A stretch of DNA of 64,000 nt from NCBI GenBank assembly GCA_027482245.1, contig JAIXWG010000064.1, forward strand, positions 124,001 through 188,000, given 5' to 3'. Source of the DNA: Acetobacteraceae bacterium. GTDB lineage: Bacteria > Pseudomonadota > Alphaproteobacteria > Acetobacterales > Acetobacteraceae. The position numbers and the translations under genes were made by a program. Under the pieces are notes generated by a model, which had not been told where the DNA came from, searched no databases, and saw only the letters and a program-made list of their open reading frames with translations. Positions within the stretch are counted from its first letter, which is position 1. Each line of letters begins with the position of its first letter. This document shows positions 9,034-17,443 of the stretch, piece after piece.

Positions 9034-10008
9034 ATGCACCACCATCACACCCTCGGCCGCCGCATGGCGCTCGGCCTCGGCGCCACGCTCCTCGCCGCGC
9101 CGGCCGTGCGCGCCCAGGGGCGCTTCCCGGACAAGCCCATCCGCCTGGTCGTGCCCTGGGGCGCGGGCGGCACCACGGACATCCAGATGCGCGTGCTGGC
9201 CGAACAGGCGGCGCGCCGGCTCGGCCAGCCCGTGATCATCGAGAACAAGGCCGGCGCCGGCGGCGTGCTGGGCGCGCAGCAGATGCTGAACGAGCGGCCG
9301 GACGGCTACACCATCACGCAGATGCCGATCAGCGTCTTCCGCCATCCGCAGATGGCGCAGCGCGCGCTGTTCAACCCGCTGGAGGATTTCTCCTACATCA
9401 TCCACCTCACCGGGTACCTGTTCGGCGTGGTGGTGAAGCCGGATGCGCCCTGGAACACCTTCCAGGAGTTCCTCGACCACGCGAAGGCCAATCCGGGCCG
9501 CGTCACCTACGGCACGCCGGGTGTCGGCACCTCGCTGCACATCACCATGGAACAGATCGCGGGGCCGCGCGGCATCGAATGGATCCACGTGCCCTTCCGC
9601 GGCTTCGCGGAGAACGTGACCTCCCTCCTCGCTGGGCAGACGACCGCGCTCGCCGACAGTTCCGGCTGGTCGGAGATGGTGCAGGCCGGGCGGCTCAAGC
9701 TGCTCGTGACCTGGAGCGCGGATCGCGCCAAGCGCTTCCCCAACGTGCCGACGCTGCGGGAATCGGGCATCGATATCGTCAGCGCCAGCCCCTATGGCCT
9801 GGCCGGCCCGAAGGGCATGAACCCCGATGTCGTGCGCGCGCTGCACGATGCGTTCAAGGAAGCGCTCTACGATCCCGCGCATATCGCGGTGCTGGACCGC
9901 TTCGACATGGCGCCGATGTATCTCGGCCCGGATGAATACGCCGCCGACGCGCGCCGCACCTTCGCGGCGGAAGGCGAGATGATCCGCAAGCTGGGCCTCC
10001 GTCTCTGA
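9034..10008 (+). CDS. Bug/TctC family tripartite tricarboxylate transporter substrate-binding protein
   Basis: A 324-residue periplasmic solute-binding protein. The ATG at 9034 has the Shine-Dalgarno sequence GGGAGG close in front; the longer upstream frame is not needed. The N-terminus has a natural run of four His followed by GRR and a hydrophobic stretch to APAVRAQ, so export by Sec or Tat is possible. PDKPIRLVVPWGAGGTTD is the classical start of the mature Bug fold. Such proteins bind small carboxylates, but no TctA/TctB membrane genes are nearby, as is common in species with many orphan Bug receptors. The ligand cannot be predicted. Confidence 0.9.
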   Translation: MHHHHTLGRRMALGLGATLLAAPAVRAQGRFPDKPIRLVVPWGAGGTTDIQMRVLAEQAARRLGQPVIIENKAGAGGVLGAQQMLNERPDGYTITQMPISVFRHPQMAQRALFNPLEDFSYIIHLTGYLFGVVVKPDAPWNTFQEFLDHAKANPGRVTYGTPGVGTSLHITMEQIAGPRGIEWIHVPFRGFAENVTSLLAGQTTALADSSGWSEMVQAGRLKLLVTWSADRAKRFPNVPTLRESGIDIVSASPYGLAGPKGMNPDVVRALHDAFKEALYDPAHIAVLDRFDMAPMYLGPDEYAADARRTFAAEGEMIRKLGLRL

Positions 10009-10934
10009 GCACGGCGTCCCTGACCACCGCGCATCTCCGGTGCGGCGATGACCTTCGCCCCCGCCTGGCCGCCAGCGGCTGGGCGGGGGAATACCTGGCG
10101 ATCAGCGATCCCGTCTGCGTCGGCGCGGTGAATGACGAACCGCTGATGGCCTATCTCGGCCTCCGCGCCCGCGTCATCGCGCTGCACGCCAAGACGGATC
10201 TGCAGAAAGCGCGGCTCCGCCTGGGTCGCGAATACATGGCGCTCAACACGCTGGACCGCTTCGACCGCGTGCTGCTGTGGTTCGAGCATGACCTCTGGGA
10301 CCAGGCGGCGCTGATCCGCGTGCTGTCGCTGCTGGCGGGGCGGCGGGGGCTGGAGGGCAGGCTGTTCCTGATGCCGGCGGACGGGAAGCGCCCCTTCATG
10401 GCGCTGTCCGATACCGAGCTTGCCGCGCTGGAGCCGCAGCCCCTGACGCTGGCGCAGCTGGAAGCGGGCGCCGAGGCCTGGGCCGCCTATGCGGACCCGG
10501 ACCCGGAGGCGCTCGACCGCCTGTGGCGCCGCGCGACACCCCTGCCCCACCTGGCGCACGCCATGCGACGCCACCTGCAGGACCTGCCCTGGCGGGCGGA
10601 CCGCCTGGCGCTGACGGAACGCCAGGTGCTGCGCGCCGTGGCCGAAGGGGCGACGACGATGCCCGCCGTGATGCGGGCGCAGCACGCCGCGGATCCAACC
10701 TTCCCGCAGACCGACCTGATGCTGCTCGACATCCGGGCCCGCCTGTCCGCCGGCCCGCTGCGGCTGCTGGCCCCGGGCGAGGCCTGGGCGCTGACCGATC
10801 GCGGCCGCGCCGTCCTGGCCGGTGAGGAGAGGCATCGCCCCCCGCCCCGCTTCCAGGGTGCCGTGCCCATCCGCCCCGACCCGCCCTGGCAATGGGACCC
10901 GCGCGCCACCGGCGTGCATCGCGCCTCACCGTAG
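10005..10934 (+). CDS. DUF1835 domain-containing protein, probable CTG start
   Basis: The conserved N-terminus (TAHLRCGDDLR, then an ISDPVCVGAV stretch) is typical of DUF1835 proteins, but it lies upstream of the first canonical start (GTG at 10128). No ATG, GTG or TTG exists between the previous in-frame region and this block. The best start is CTG at 10005, which overlaps the TGA of the Bug gene as CTGA; CTG at 10020 is the alternative. The product is about 309 residues and cytoplasmic, with a C-terminal DUF3658-like half ending in GEAWALTDRGRAVL. Its function is unknown. It overlaps tadA tail to tail by 9 bp. Confidence 0.75.
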   Translation: MSTASLTTAHLRCGDDLRPRLAASGWAGEYLAISDPVCVGAVNDEPLMAYLGLRARVIALHAKTDLQKARLRLGREYMALNTLDRFDRVLLWFEHDLWDQAALIRVLSLLAGRRGLEGRLFLMPADGKRPFMALSDTELAALEPQPLTLAQLEAGAEAWAAYADPDPEALDRLWRRATPLPHLAHAMRRHLQDLPWRADRLALTERQVLRAVAEGATTMPAVMRAQHAADPTFPQTDLMLLDIRARLSAGPLRLLAPGEAWALTDRGRAVLAGEERHRPPPRFQGAVPIRPDPPWQWDPRATGVHRASP

Positions 10935-11378
10935 GGCGGCGAAGAAATCCTTCAGCAGCGTCGCGGCCTCGCTCTCCCGCACCCCCCCGATGACTTCCGG
11001 CGCGTGATGGCAGGTGGGCTGGCCGTAGAGCCGCGGGCCGTGTTCCACCGCGCCGCCCTTCGGGTCATAGGCGCCGAAGACCACGCGTTTCACGCGGAAG
11101 AAGGCGATGGCCTGGGCGCACATGGCGCAGGGCTCCAGCGTGACGGTCAGCGTCGCCTCCGGCAGCAGCTTGTCGCCAGTGACGCGCGCGGCCTCCCGCA
11201 TCGCCAGCATCTCCGCATGGGCAGAGGGGTCGCGCCGGGCCTCCACCTCGTTCCCCGCCACCGCCAGCACGTGGCCCGCGGCATCGGTGACGACGGCGCC
11301 GACCGGCACCTCCCCACGCGCCGCAGCGGCGCGGGCGGCGTCGAGCGCGATTTCCATGGGGGTCAGGCCGCTGGGCAT
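10926..11378 (-). CDS. tadA: tRNA adenosine(34) deaminase TadA
   Basis: A 150-residue zinc deaminase with the HAE motif (His54, Glu56) and PCAMC (Cys84, Cys87), plus the TadA-type ending in which FFAALR follows a helix. It converts adenosine to inosine at the wobble position of tRNA-Arg(ACG). The ATG at 11378 gives the usual family length; the open frame continues 75 bp further toward the divergent amidotransferase gene without similarity. Single-gene transcription unit, divergent from the class I amidotransferase gene 46 bp away. Confidence 0.92.
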   Translation of the reverse strand: MPSGLTPMEIALDAARAAAARGEVPVGAVVTDAAGHVLAVAGNEVEARRDPSAHAEMLAMREAARVTGDKLLPEATLTVTLEPCAMCAQAIAFFRVKRVVFGAYDPKGGAVEHGPRLYGQPTCHHAPEVIGGVRESEAATLLKDFFAALR

Positions 11379-11424
11379 GGCCGCGATGCTTGCCCCGGCA
11401 CGGGCGCGCGGTCTAGCAACGCGC

Positions 11425-12138
11425 ATGAAAAAGCGACCGGTCATCGGTGTCACCCTGGATGCGGAACCCGCCGGCGGCTGGTCGAAGCTGCCCTGGTATG
11501 CGCTCCGCCAGAACTACCTCTCCGCGGTCATCGAGGCCGGCGGCCTGCCCGTGGCGCTGCCGCACCACCCCGAACTCGCCGCCGACTACCTCGACGCCAT
11601 CGACGGGCTGCTGGTCACGGGCGGTGCCTTCGACGTGGACCCGGCGCTCTGGGGCGGCGGCCCGCCGCATCCCAAGGTGACGCTGAAGCCCGGCCGCACC
11701 GATTTCGAACTGGCTGCGACCCGCGCCGCCCTGGCCCGCGACATGCCCGTGCTCGGCATCTGCGGAGGCCAGCAGCTGATGGCGGTCGCCTTCGGCGGGA
11801 CGCTGATCCAGCACATCCCGGACGAGGTGCCGGGGGCGCTGGCGCATGAACAGCCGAACCCGCGGAACGAGCCGGGGCATGAGGTCGCGGTAGCGCCCGG
11901 CACGCTGCTGGCGCGCATCGTCGGGACGGACCGGCTGGCGGTGAATTCCTCCCACCACCAGGCCGTCGCCACGCCCGGTGCCGGGGCGCTGGTGAATGCC
12001 CGCGCGCCCGATGGGGTGGTGGAGGGCATCGAGCATCCCGGCCATCGCTTCGCCCTCGGCGTGCAGTGGCACCCCGAATATGCGGTGGATCCGCGGGACC
12101 CCGTGATCCTCGCCGCCTTCGTGGAGGCCTGCCGGTGA
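11425..12138 (+). CDS. Gamma-glutamyl-gamma-aminobutyrate hydrolase family protein (class I glutamine amidotransferase-like)
   Basis: A 237-residue peptidase C26/PuuD-like hydrolase. The nucleophile elbow GICGGQQLM carries the catalytic Cys, and GVQWHPEY carries the His-Glu pair. NSSHHQAV is the family substrate-loop motif. Such enzymes cleave gamma-glutamyl amides, as in putrescine catabolism, or act in related peptide turnover. The ATG at 11425 starts directly with KKRPVIGVT. The stop overlaps the GTG of rluB, so the two are coupled although functionally unrelated; no other puu genes are seen. Confidence 0.87.
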   Translation: MKKRPVIGVTLDAEPAGGWSKLPWYALRQNYLSAVIEAGGLPVALPHHPELAADYLDAIDGLLVTGGAFDVDPALWGGGPPHPKVTLKPGRTDFELAATRAALARDMPVLGICGGQQLMAVAFGGTLIQHIPDEVPGALAHEQPNPRNEPGHEVAVAPGTLLARIVGTDRLAVNSSHHQAVATPGAGALVNARAPDGVVEGIEHPGHRFALGVQWHPEYAVDPRDPVILAAFVEACR

Positions 12139-13073
12139 CCGACGACGCCGAAGACACCGCCCCCGAGGCCGAGCGCGGCGAGCGCCTGGCGAAATACCTG
12201 GCCCGCGCCGGCATCGCATCCCGCCGCGATGCGGAGAAGCTGATCGCCGAGGGCAAGGTGAAGATGAACGGGAAGGTGGTGGAGACCCCCGCCACCTTCG
12301 TCACCGAAGGCGCCCGCATCAGCGTGGACGGCAAGCCGGTGCAGCCCGCGGAACGCACCCGCCTGTTCCGCCACCACAAGCCCGATGGCGTGGTGACGAC
12401 GCACAAGGACCCGCAGGGCCGCCCGACGGTGTTCGAACGCCTGCCGCCGGCCATCGGCCGCGTGGTTTCCATCGGACGCCTCGACCTGACCAGCGAGGGG
12501 CTGCTGCTGCTGACCAATGACGGGGAGCTGGCCCGCAAGCTGGAACTGCCGAGCAATGGCTGGCTGCGGCGCTACCGCGTCCGCGTCTATGGCGCGGTGG
12601 ATGAGAAGTCGCTGGCCGCGCTGGCCCGCGGCATCACCGTGGACGGCGTCGCCTATGGCCCGATCGAGGCCGGGCTCGACAGCCGCCGCGGCGCCATCGC
12701 CTGGCTGACGGTGAGCCTGAAGGAGGGCAAGAACCGGGAGATCCGGCGCGTGATGCAGCATCTCGGCCTGCACGTCACGCGGCTGATCCGCACGGCCTAC
12801 GGCCCCTTCCAGCTCGGCACCCTGCCCAAGGGCGGCGTGGAGGAAGTGCACCCCAAGGTGATGCGCGAACAGCTCGGCATCGGGGAAGCGCCGCAGAAGA
12901 AGCGGCGGCGTGAGGCCGAGGAAGCCGCCGCGGCCGCAGCCGCCGCACCGCCGCCCGCGATCCCCCCCAAGCCCAAGCGCGTGCGGCCGGAGAACATCCC
13001 CCGCGCCCGCAATGCGGAGCCGCCGAAGCCGAAGCATGTTGCGAATCGTCGCCGGAAGCCATCGCGGCCGTAG
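12135..13073 (+). CDS. rluB: rRNA pseudouridine synthase, RluB-like
   Basis: A 312-residue protein with an N-terminal S4 RNA-binding domain (RLAKYLARAGIASRRDAEKL), then the RsuA/RluB/E/F catalytic core with GRLDLTSEGLLLLTND carrying the catalytic Asp, and KEGKNREIRRV. It should modify the helix 89/93 region of 23S rRNA. The C-terminus is a long Ala/Pro/Lys/Arg tail typical of alphaproteobacterial RluB. The start is GTG 12135 (GTGA overlap with the previous stop). The tail overlaps rsmD by 38 bp. Confidence 0.88.
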   Translation: MTDDAEDTAPEAERGERLAKYLARAGIASRRDAEKLIAEGKVKMNGKVVETPATFVTEGARISVDGKPVQPAERTRLFRHHKPDGVVTTHKDPQGRPTVFERLPPAIGRVVSIGRLDLTSEGLLLLTNDGELARKLELPSNGWLRRYRVRVYGAVDEKSLAALARGITVDGVAYGPIEAGLDSRRGAIAWLTVSLKEGKNREIRRVMQHLGLHVTRLIRTAYGPFQLGTLPKGGVEEVHPKVMREQLGIGEAPQKKRRREAEEAAAAAAAAPPPAIPPKPKRVRPENIPRARNAEPPKPKHVANRRRKPSRP

Positions 13074-13593
13074 GCTCGCCGCCCCCGCCGGCGACACCAC
13101 GCGCCCGACGGCGGAGCGGGTTCGCCAGGCCGTCTTCGACATGCTCTGGCACGCCCCCTGGGCCGGCCGGGCGGTGGTGGAGGAGGCGCGCGTGCTGGAC
13201 GCCTTCGCCGGCACCGGGGCGCTGGGGCTGGAAGCACTGAGCCGCGGCGCCGCCCATGCCACGTTCCTGGAAAGCGACCGCGCGGCGCTGGCGGCACTCC
13301 GTGCCAACATCGCCGCCTGCCGGGAGGATTCCCGCAGCCGCGTCATCGCGGGCAATGTGCTGAAGCCCCCCGCCGCCGCGGCGCCCTGCGGCCTGATCTT
13401 CCTCGACCCGCCCTATGCCCAGGATCTGGTCCCCCGCGCCCTCTCCGCCCTGGCGGCAGCCGGCTGGATCGCCCCCGGCGCGCTGGTGGTGGCGGAGCTG
13501 GGGCGGGAGGAGGCCCTGGCGGCGCCGGGCTTCGAGGAAGTCGCCATGCGGGAACACGGCGCGGCGCGGGTGGTGTTCCTGCGCGCGGGCTGA
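13036..13593 (+). CDS. rsmD: 16S rRNA (guanine(966)-N2)-methyltransferase RsmD
   Basis: A 185-residue SAM-dependent methyltransferase. It starts MLRIVAGSHRGRRL and has the RPTAERVRQAVFDML helix, the SAM motif LDAFAGTGALGLEALSRGA, and the N2-guanine catalytic motif DPPY (FLDPPYAQD). It acts on the 30S subunit. The ATG at 13036 lies inside the end of rluB, giving a rRNA-modification pair. It is followed directly by the convergent LysR gene (3-bp gap). Confidence 0.93.
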   Translation: MLRIVAGSHRGRRLAAPAGDTTRPTAERVRQAVFDMLWHAPWAGRAVVEEARVLDAFAGTGALGLEALSRGAAHATFLESDRAALAALRANIAACREDSRSRVIAGNVLKPPAAAAPCGLIFLDPPYAQDLVPRALSALAAAGWIAPGALVVAELGREEALAAPGFEEVAMREHGAARVVFLRAG

Positions 13594-13596
13594 TCG

Positions 13597-14523
13597 CTAC
13601 CCCGCGACCTCCGCCGCCACCGCCTCCACCTGCGCCACCAGCCAGCGCAGCCCCGCATCGCCCCCCTGCCGTTCATGCCAGGCCACCGACAGGGCGAAGG
13701 GCCGGATCGGCAGCGGCGGCGCGAAGGCGCGCAGCCCGAAGCGCGGCGCGTAGTTCTCCACGACCCGGCGCGGCATGGTGACGATGGTCGGCGAGGCCGC
13801 GACGGCGGCCAGGGCCGGCAGGAATGACGGCATCGCCGCCACCACCCGGCGCTTCAGCCCCTGCCGCGCCAGCGCCGCATCCACCGTCCCCTCCAGCCCA
13901 CCGCTGAGCGAGACCAGCACATGGTCCAGCGCGCAGTACAGCGGCAGGTCGATCGACCGCCGCCGGCGCAGCCTGGGATGGTCGGGCGATCCGGCCACCA
14001 GGTAGCTCTCCTCATAGAGCCGCCGCGCCACGATCCCCGCCGGGCGGCGGGGAAAGAAGCCGAGGGCGACGTCCGCCTCCCCCTCCGCCAGCGCCGTCAT
14101 GGCGGCGTCACGGGCATGCGGGCGGAAGGACAGGCGCAGCCCGTGCCCGGCGGCCGCGAAGCGCGCCAGCAGCGGTGGCCCGAAGCGGGAGGCCTCGTAG
14201 TCGAGTCCGGTCAGCCGGAAGACGCGGTCGCTGGTCGCGGGATCGAAGGGCTGGGGCGGCGCAACCGCTTCCCGCGCCAGACCCAGCAGGCTGGCCACCA
14301 GCGGCGCCAGGTCCAGGCAGCGCGGGGTCGGCTCCACGCCGCCGGGGCGGCGGATGAAGAGCGGGTCGTCGAAGATCTCCCGCAGCCGGGCCAGGGCATG
14401 GCTGACGGCCGGCGCGCTGAGGCCGAGGCGGTTCGCGACCTCCGCCAGCTTCCGGTGGCGCAGCGCCTCGTCCAGCACCAGCAGGAGGGTCATGTCCAGC
14501 CGGCGCAGTTTCATCTCGCTCAT
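13597..14523 (-). CDS. LysR family transcriptional regulator
   Basis: A 308-residue regulator. The N-terminal winged helix-turn-helix (LAEVANRLGLSAPAVSHALARLRE) is followed by a NodD-like effector-binding domain. The ATG at 14523 (MSEMKLRRLDM) matches the usual LysR start; an ATG 21 bp upstream is possible. It is divergent from the F420/NADP-type reductase gene across 74 bp. That gap contains the AT-rich direct repeat ATTCAA/ATTCAA (14530-14544), a plausible operator, so control of the reductase is likely but inferred. Confidence 0.88.
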   Translation of the reverse strand: MSEMKLRRLDMTLLLVLDEALRHRKLAEVANRLGLSAPAVSHALARLREIFDDPLFIRRPGGVEPTPRCLDLAPLVASLLGLAREAVAPPQPFDPATSDRVFRLTGLDYEASRFGPPLLARFAAAGHGLRLSFRPHARDAAMTALAEGEADVALGFFPRRPAGIVARRLYEESYLVAGSPDHPRLRRRRSIDLPLYCALDHVLVSLSGGLEGTVDAALARQGLKRRVVAAMPSFLPALAAVAASPTIVTMPRRVVENYAPRFGLRAFAPPLPIRPFALSVAWHERQGGDAGLRWLVAQVEAVAAEVAG

Positions 14524-14597
14524 GTCGCCATTCAAAACATTCAATGGAGGAAAGTGCCAGCGGAACCCATCCTTTCCCCGACGGGAACGGGGGCTCC

Positions 14598-15608
14598 ATG
14601 CGCATCGGCATCATCGGCGGCGGCCATGTGGGGCAGGCGCTTTCCATCGCGCTGCGCCGCGCCGGCCATGCCCCCACCATGCTGCTGCGCAACGCAGCGC
14701 CGGGCGACGGCGCCATCGCACCCCTCACGCCGCTGGCGGGGGCGGAGGCCTACATCCTCGCCACCCCGCATGCGGCGGCGGAGGAAGCGCTGGCCGCCGT
14801 GGCGCCCGGCACGGTGCCGGTGCTGGATGCGACGAACCCGCTGGCGATGGGCCCGGATGGCCTCGGCCTCGCCTTCGGCTTCGACGACAGTGGTGCGGAA
14901 CGCATCGCCCGCGCCATGCCGGGGCTGCGGCTGGCGAAGGTGTTCAACACCACCGGTGCCAATGTCATGGCGGATGCGGCCCGCTTCACGCCGCGGCCCG
15001 TGATGTTCGCAGCCGGCGACGATGCCTATTCCAGGACCATCGCCATCCAGCTCGCCACCGATATCGGGTTCGAGGCGGTGGATGCCGGCCCGCTGCGCGC
15101 CGCGCGGCTGCTGGAAGCGCATGCGATGCTGTGGATCGACCTCGCCATGCGCCGCGGTCTCGGCCGCGACTTCGCCTTCGCGCTGAACCGCGGCGCGAGC
15201 CCCCTGCCCAGCCCTGAGGAGCCGAACCCCCATGCCCTTCACCGGACAATGCCATTGCGGCGGCGTGCGCTACCGCATCGAGGGCGAGGCCGTCGGCGTG
15301 ATCGTCTGCCACTGCCGCGACTGCCAGCAGATGCACGGCAATGCCAATGCGATGCTGGCGGCGCCGAAGGAATCGGTGGTGCTGGAAGCCTTCGCCACGC
15401 TGACCTGGTACGAATCCAGCCCGGCGGCGGAACGCGGCTTCTGCGCGCGCTGCGGCGGGCGGCTGTTCAAGCGGCCGCGCCAGGGCGATCGCCTGCTGGT
15501 CTCCGCCGGCACCATCGACCCGCCGACGGGGATGAAGACCATCCGCAACGTCTGGGTGGAGTCGAAGGGCGACTGGTACGAGATCCCCGCCTGACGGCGC
15601 GGCCTTAG
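14598..15608 (+). CDS. NADPH-dependent F420 reductase-like protein with aberrant C-terminal extension
   Basis: The first ~205 residues form a complete NAD(P)-binding protein of the F420H2:NADP reductase family: GIIGGGHVGQAL at the N-terminus, ATPHAAAEEAL, VFNTTGAN and a final LGRDFAFALN. After that the frame stays open for about 125 more residues that are Arg/Pro/Gly-rich and read entirely across the GFA gene in another frame. The normal end would be near 15215, where a TGA in a neighbouring frame sits next to a C-rich run and the GFA ribosome-binding site. A one-base indel or sequencing error is the simplest reason. The ATG at 14598 (MRIGIIGGG) is preferred over ATG 14544. Confidence 0.75.
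   Translation: MRIGIIGGGHVGQALSIALRRAGHAPTMLLRNAAPGDGAIAPLTPLAGAEAYILATPHAAAEEALAAVAPGTVPVLDATNPLAMGPDGLGLAFGFDDSGAERIARAMPGLRLAKVFNTTGANVMADAARFTPRPVMFAAGDDAYSRTIAIQLATDIGFEAVDAGPLRAARLLEAHAMLWIDLAMRRGLGRDFAFALNRGASPLPSPEEPNPHALHRTMPLRRRALPHRGRGRRRDRLPLPRLPADARQCQCDAGGAEGIGGAGSLRHADLVRIQPGGGTRLLRALRRAAVQAAAPGRSPAGLRRHHRPADGDEDHPQRLGGVEGRLVRDPRLTARP
15232..15594 (+). CDS. GFA family protein (Mss4-like zinc fold)
   Basis: A 120-residue protein with cysteine pairs in QCHCGGVRY, VCHCRDCQ and CARCGG, the zinc ligands of the glutathione-dependent formaldehyde-activating (GFA/CENP-V) fold. The ending GDWYEIPA is also typical. GAGGAG at 15217-15222 is its ribosome-binding site. It lies wholly within the apparent extension of the upstream reductase frame, which is the strongest sign that this extension is not real protein. 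Most members of the family have no proven activity with formaldehyde. Confidence 0.88.
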   Translation: MPFTGQCHCGGVRYRIEGEAVGVIVCHCRDCQQMHGNANAMLAAPKESVVLEAFATLTWYESSPAAERGFCARCGGRLFKRPRQGDRLLVSAGTIDPPTGMKTIRNVWVESKGDWYEIPA

Positions 15609-16975
15609 GCTTCCCCGCCGCCCAGCGTGATGCCGAGCTTCGCGTACATCGCCGCCAGCCGCGCATCGTAATGCGCGGCATCGAACAGCATCGCCTGGCG
15701 CGGCCCCCGCCAGGCGAGTTCGGCGCGCAGTTCGTCATTCGCATCCAGCGCCTGGATCGCCTCCGCCATCGCCCGCGTGTCGTAGGGATCGACCGTCAGC
15801 GCGGCGTCGCCCACCACCTCCGGCAGGGATGAGGTGTTGCTGGTCATCACCGGGGTGCCGAGCAGCATCGCCTCCAGCGCCGGCAGGCCGAAGCCTTCGT
15901 AGAGTGAGGGGAACAGCACCGACCGGGCGCCGCGGATCAGGCTGACCAGCAGGCGGAAGGGCGCATAGTCCAGCAGGATCACGCGGTCCCGCAGCTTGCG
16001 CGTCATGCCCTGCGGGCCCTCGAACCGCACATCCTCCGGGTACTGCCGGTGGTCATCCTCGTACAGCAGGGCCAGTTCCTGGCGCACCTGCCAGCCATGC
16101 TTGCCGCAGATCACCAGCGGCCAGGGGCTGCCGGAGGCGAGGTAGGCCTCGATGATCCGCCCGACATTCTTCTTGGGCTCGATCGCGCCGAAGAACAGCC
16201 AGTAGCCGCCCCATTGCAGCCCGAAGGCGCCCTGCAGCTCGGCACGGACCAGCGCCTCCGGCTTCGCCGCCAGCGCCGGCGGGACTTCCACGCATTGGTA
16301 GGTCACGGAAACCCGCTCCTCCGGCACCCCCAGCAGGCTGACGATGTCGCGGCGGGAGGCTTCGGAGACGGTGACGATGTGATCCGCCTCCGCCGCGATG
16401 CGCCGGCAGGTGCCGAGGTAGCGGCGCTTGTTGTCGAGCGTGGTGTGCGGCAGCCGCAGCGGCACCAGATCATGGATGGTGTAGATGTTCCGCGCGCCCT
16501 CCACCTTCAGCGGCAGCGGGTAGGTCCAGTGCATCACGTCCTGCCGGTCCGGCAGGCGCACGCTGCTGAACTTCTTCCCCGGCGCCGCGCGCTGCACGGC
16601 GGCGCGGAACAGGGATGGCACGTTCCACACCCGGTCGGCCTCGGGCAGCCGTGCCTCCAGCCCGCGCCGCACCACGCGGTCCGTCAGCGGCACCGACTTC
16701 GCGATCGGCCGCAGCGCCAGCTTCAGCCTGGCGCGGAAATCCTCATAGGCCTGCTGGCGGGGCGGCAGGGGCCGCGGCGTCGCGTCATACAGCGCGACCT
16801 CCCGCAGCAGCTCGTCCGGCCCGCCGGAGGATTTCTGGCCGTAGAGGACGCCGACCTCCGCCCCCAAGGCCCGCAGCCTGGAAGACAGGTTGCGGCAGTA
16901 GGTCGCGACCCCCGTGCCCTGGTCCAGCGCTAGGTTGTAGCCATCGATGGCGATCCGAGGCTTCAGCACCGTCAA
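15605..16975 (-). CDS. Glycosyltransferase family 4 protein
   Basis: A 456-residue GT-B glycosyltransferase. The N-terminus IAIDGYNLALDQGTGVATYCRNL is the acceptor-side start of mannosyltransferase-like GT4 enzymes. The donor-binding half has FFGAIEPKKNV, SLYEGFGLPALEAMLLGTPV and SLPEVVGDAAL, in which the two Glu bind the sugar nucleotide. The likely start is TTG 16975 with GGGAG a few bases upstream; GTG 16969 is the alternative. With manC and the TPR-glycosyltransferase nearby it probably uses GDP-mannose or a related donor for surface polysaccharide. Confidence 0.85.
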   Translation of the reverse strand: MTVLKPRIAIDGYNLALDQGTGVATYCRNLSSRLRALGAEVGVLYGQKSSGGPDELLREVALYDATPRPLPPRQQAYEDFRARLKLALRPIAKSVPLTDRVVRRGLEARLPEADRVWNVPSLFRAAVQRAAPGKKFSSVRLPDRQDVMHWTYPLPLKVEGARNIYTIHDLVPLRLPHTTLDNKRRYLGTCRRIAAEADHIVTVSEASRRDIVSLLGVPEERVSVTYQCVEVPPALAAKPEALVRAELQGAFGLQWGGYWLFFGAIEPKKNVGRIIEAYLASGSPWPLVICGKHGWQVRQELALLYEDDHRQYPEDVRFEGPQGMTRKLRDRVILLDYAPFRLLVSLIRGARSVLFPSLYEGFGLPALEAMLLGTPVMTSNTSSLPEVVGDAALTVDPYDTRAMAEAIQALDANDELRAELAWRGPRQAMLFDAAHYDARLAAMYAKLGITLGGGEA

Positions 16976-17143
16976 GCGTCTCCCGTCGCGGGTTCCGGCG
17001 GTTAAGCCCGCCCGGCGCCATCCCCGTCAACCTGCCATCCCCGCCGATCACGCCGTCGCGCGCAACCTCCGGCAACAAAGCTTGCGCTGGACGCAGCCCG
17101 CCGGTTGATGCTTGATCCCCCTGCGCGCAAGGCCAAGGTCACC

Positions 17144-17308
17144 ATGCAACCGACGGATCACATCGAGCAGGCGGAGATGCCGGAGGCGCGCAGCGCTTCC
17201 GGCGCCGGGCCGGTCCTAGCCCATGCGGCGGCGCTGCTGCTGCGCGCCACAGCGATCGCCATCCTGGCGGCCCCGGTGGTGATCGGGATCATGCTGCTGG
17301 TGCGCTGA
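17144..17308 (+). CDS. Small single-span membrane protein, unknown function
   Basis: A 54-residue frame starting MQPTDHIEQAEMPEARS. A hydrophobic stretch fills most of residues 25-53 (LLLRATAIAILAAPVVIGIMLL) and it ends in Arg. The ATG at 17144 is preferred over the in-frame TTG at 17105. It lies alone between divergent-oriented sugar genes, and base use is like its neighbours. It could be a small inner-membrane protein or a chance frame. Confidence 0.4.
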   Translation: MQPTDHIEQAEMPEARSASGAGPVLAHAAALLLRATAIAILAAPVVIGIMLLVR

Positions 17309-17443
17309 CCGGCCTGCCGCGAAGCGGGCCGACACGCCACCGCCGCCACGTTGCCTTTCTTTTTCCAAAGCCGTGCGACATACCGGCAGCCACAACCGCA
17401 GACATGTCCGGCGACCACCGCCGCGAACCAGGGTTCACGATCC

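Noticed and set aside
9034..9050. MHHHH start resembling an engineered His tag
   Set aside because: Only four His, followed by a natural GRR signal peptide in a native operon context; no vector sequence.
14544..14597. Upstream ATG for the F420/NADP-type reductase
   Set aside because: It adds 18 residues before MRIGIIGGG, where this family normally begins.
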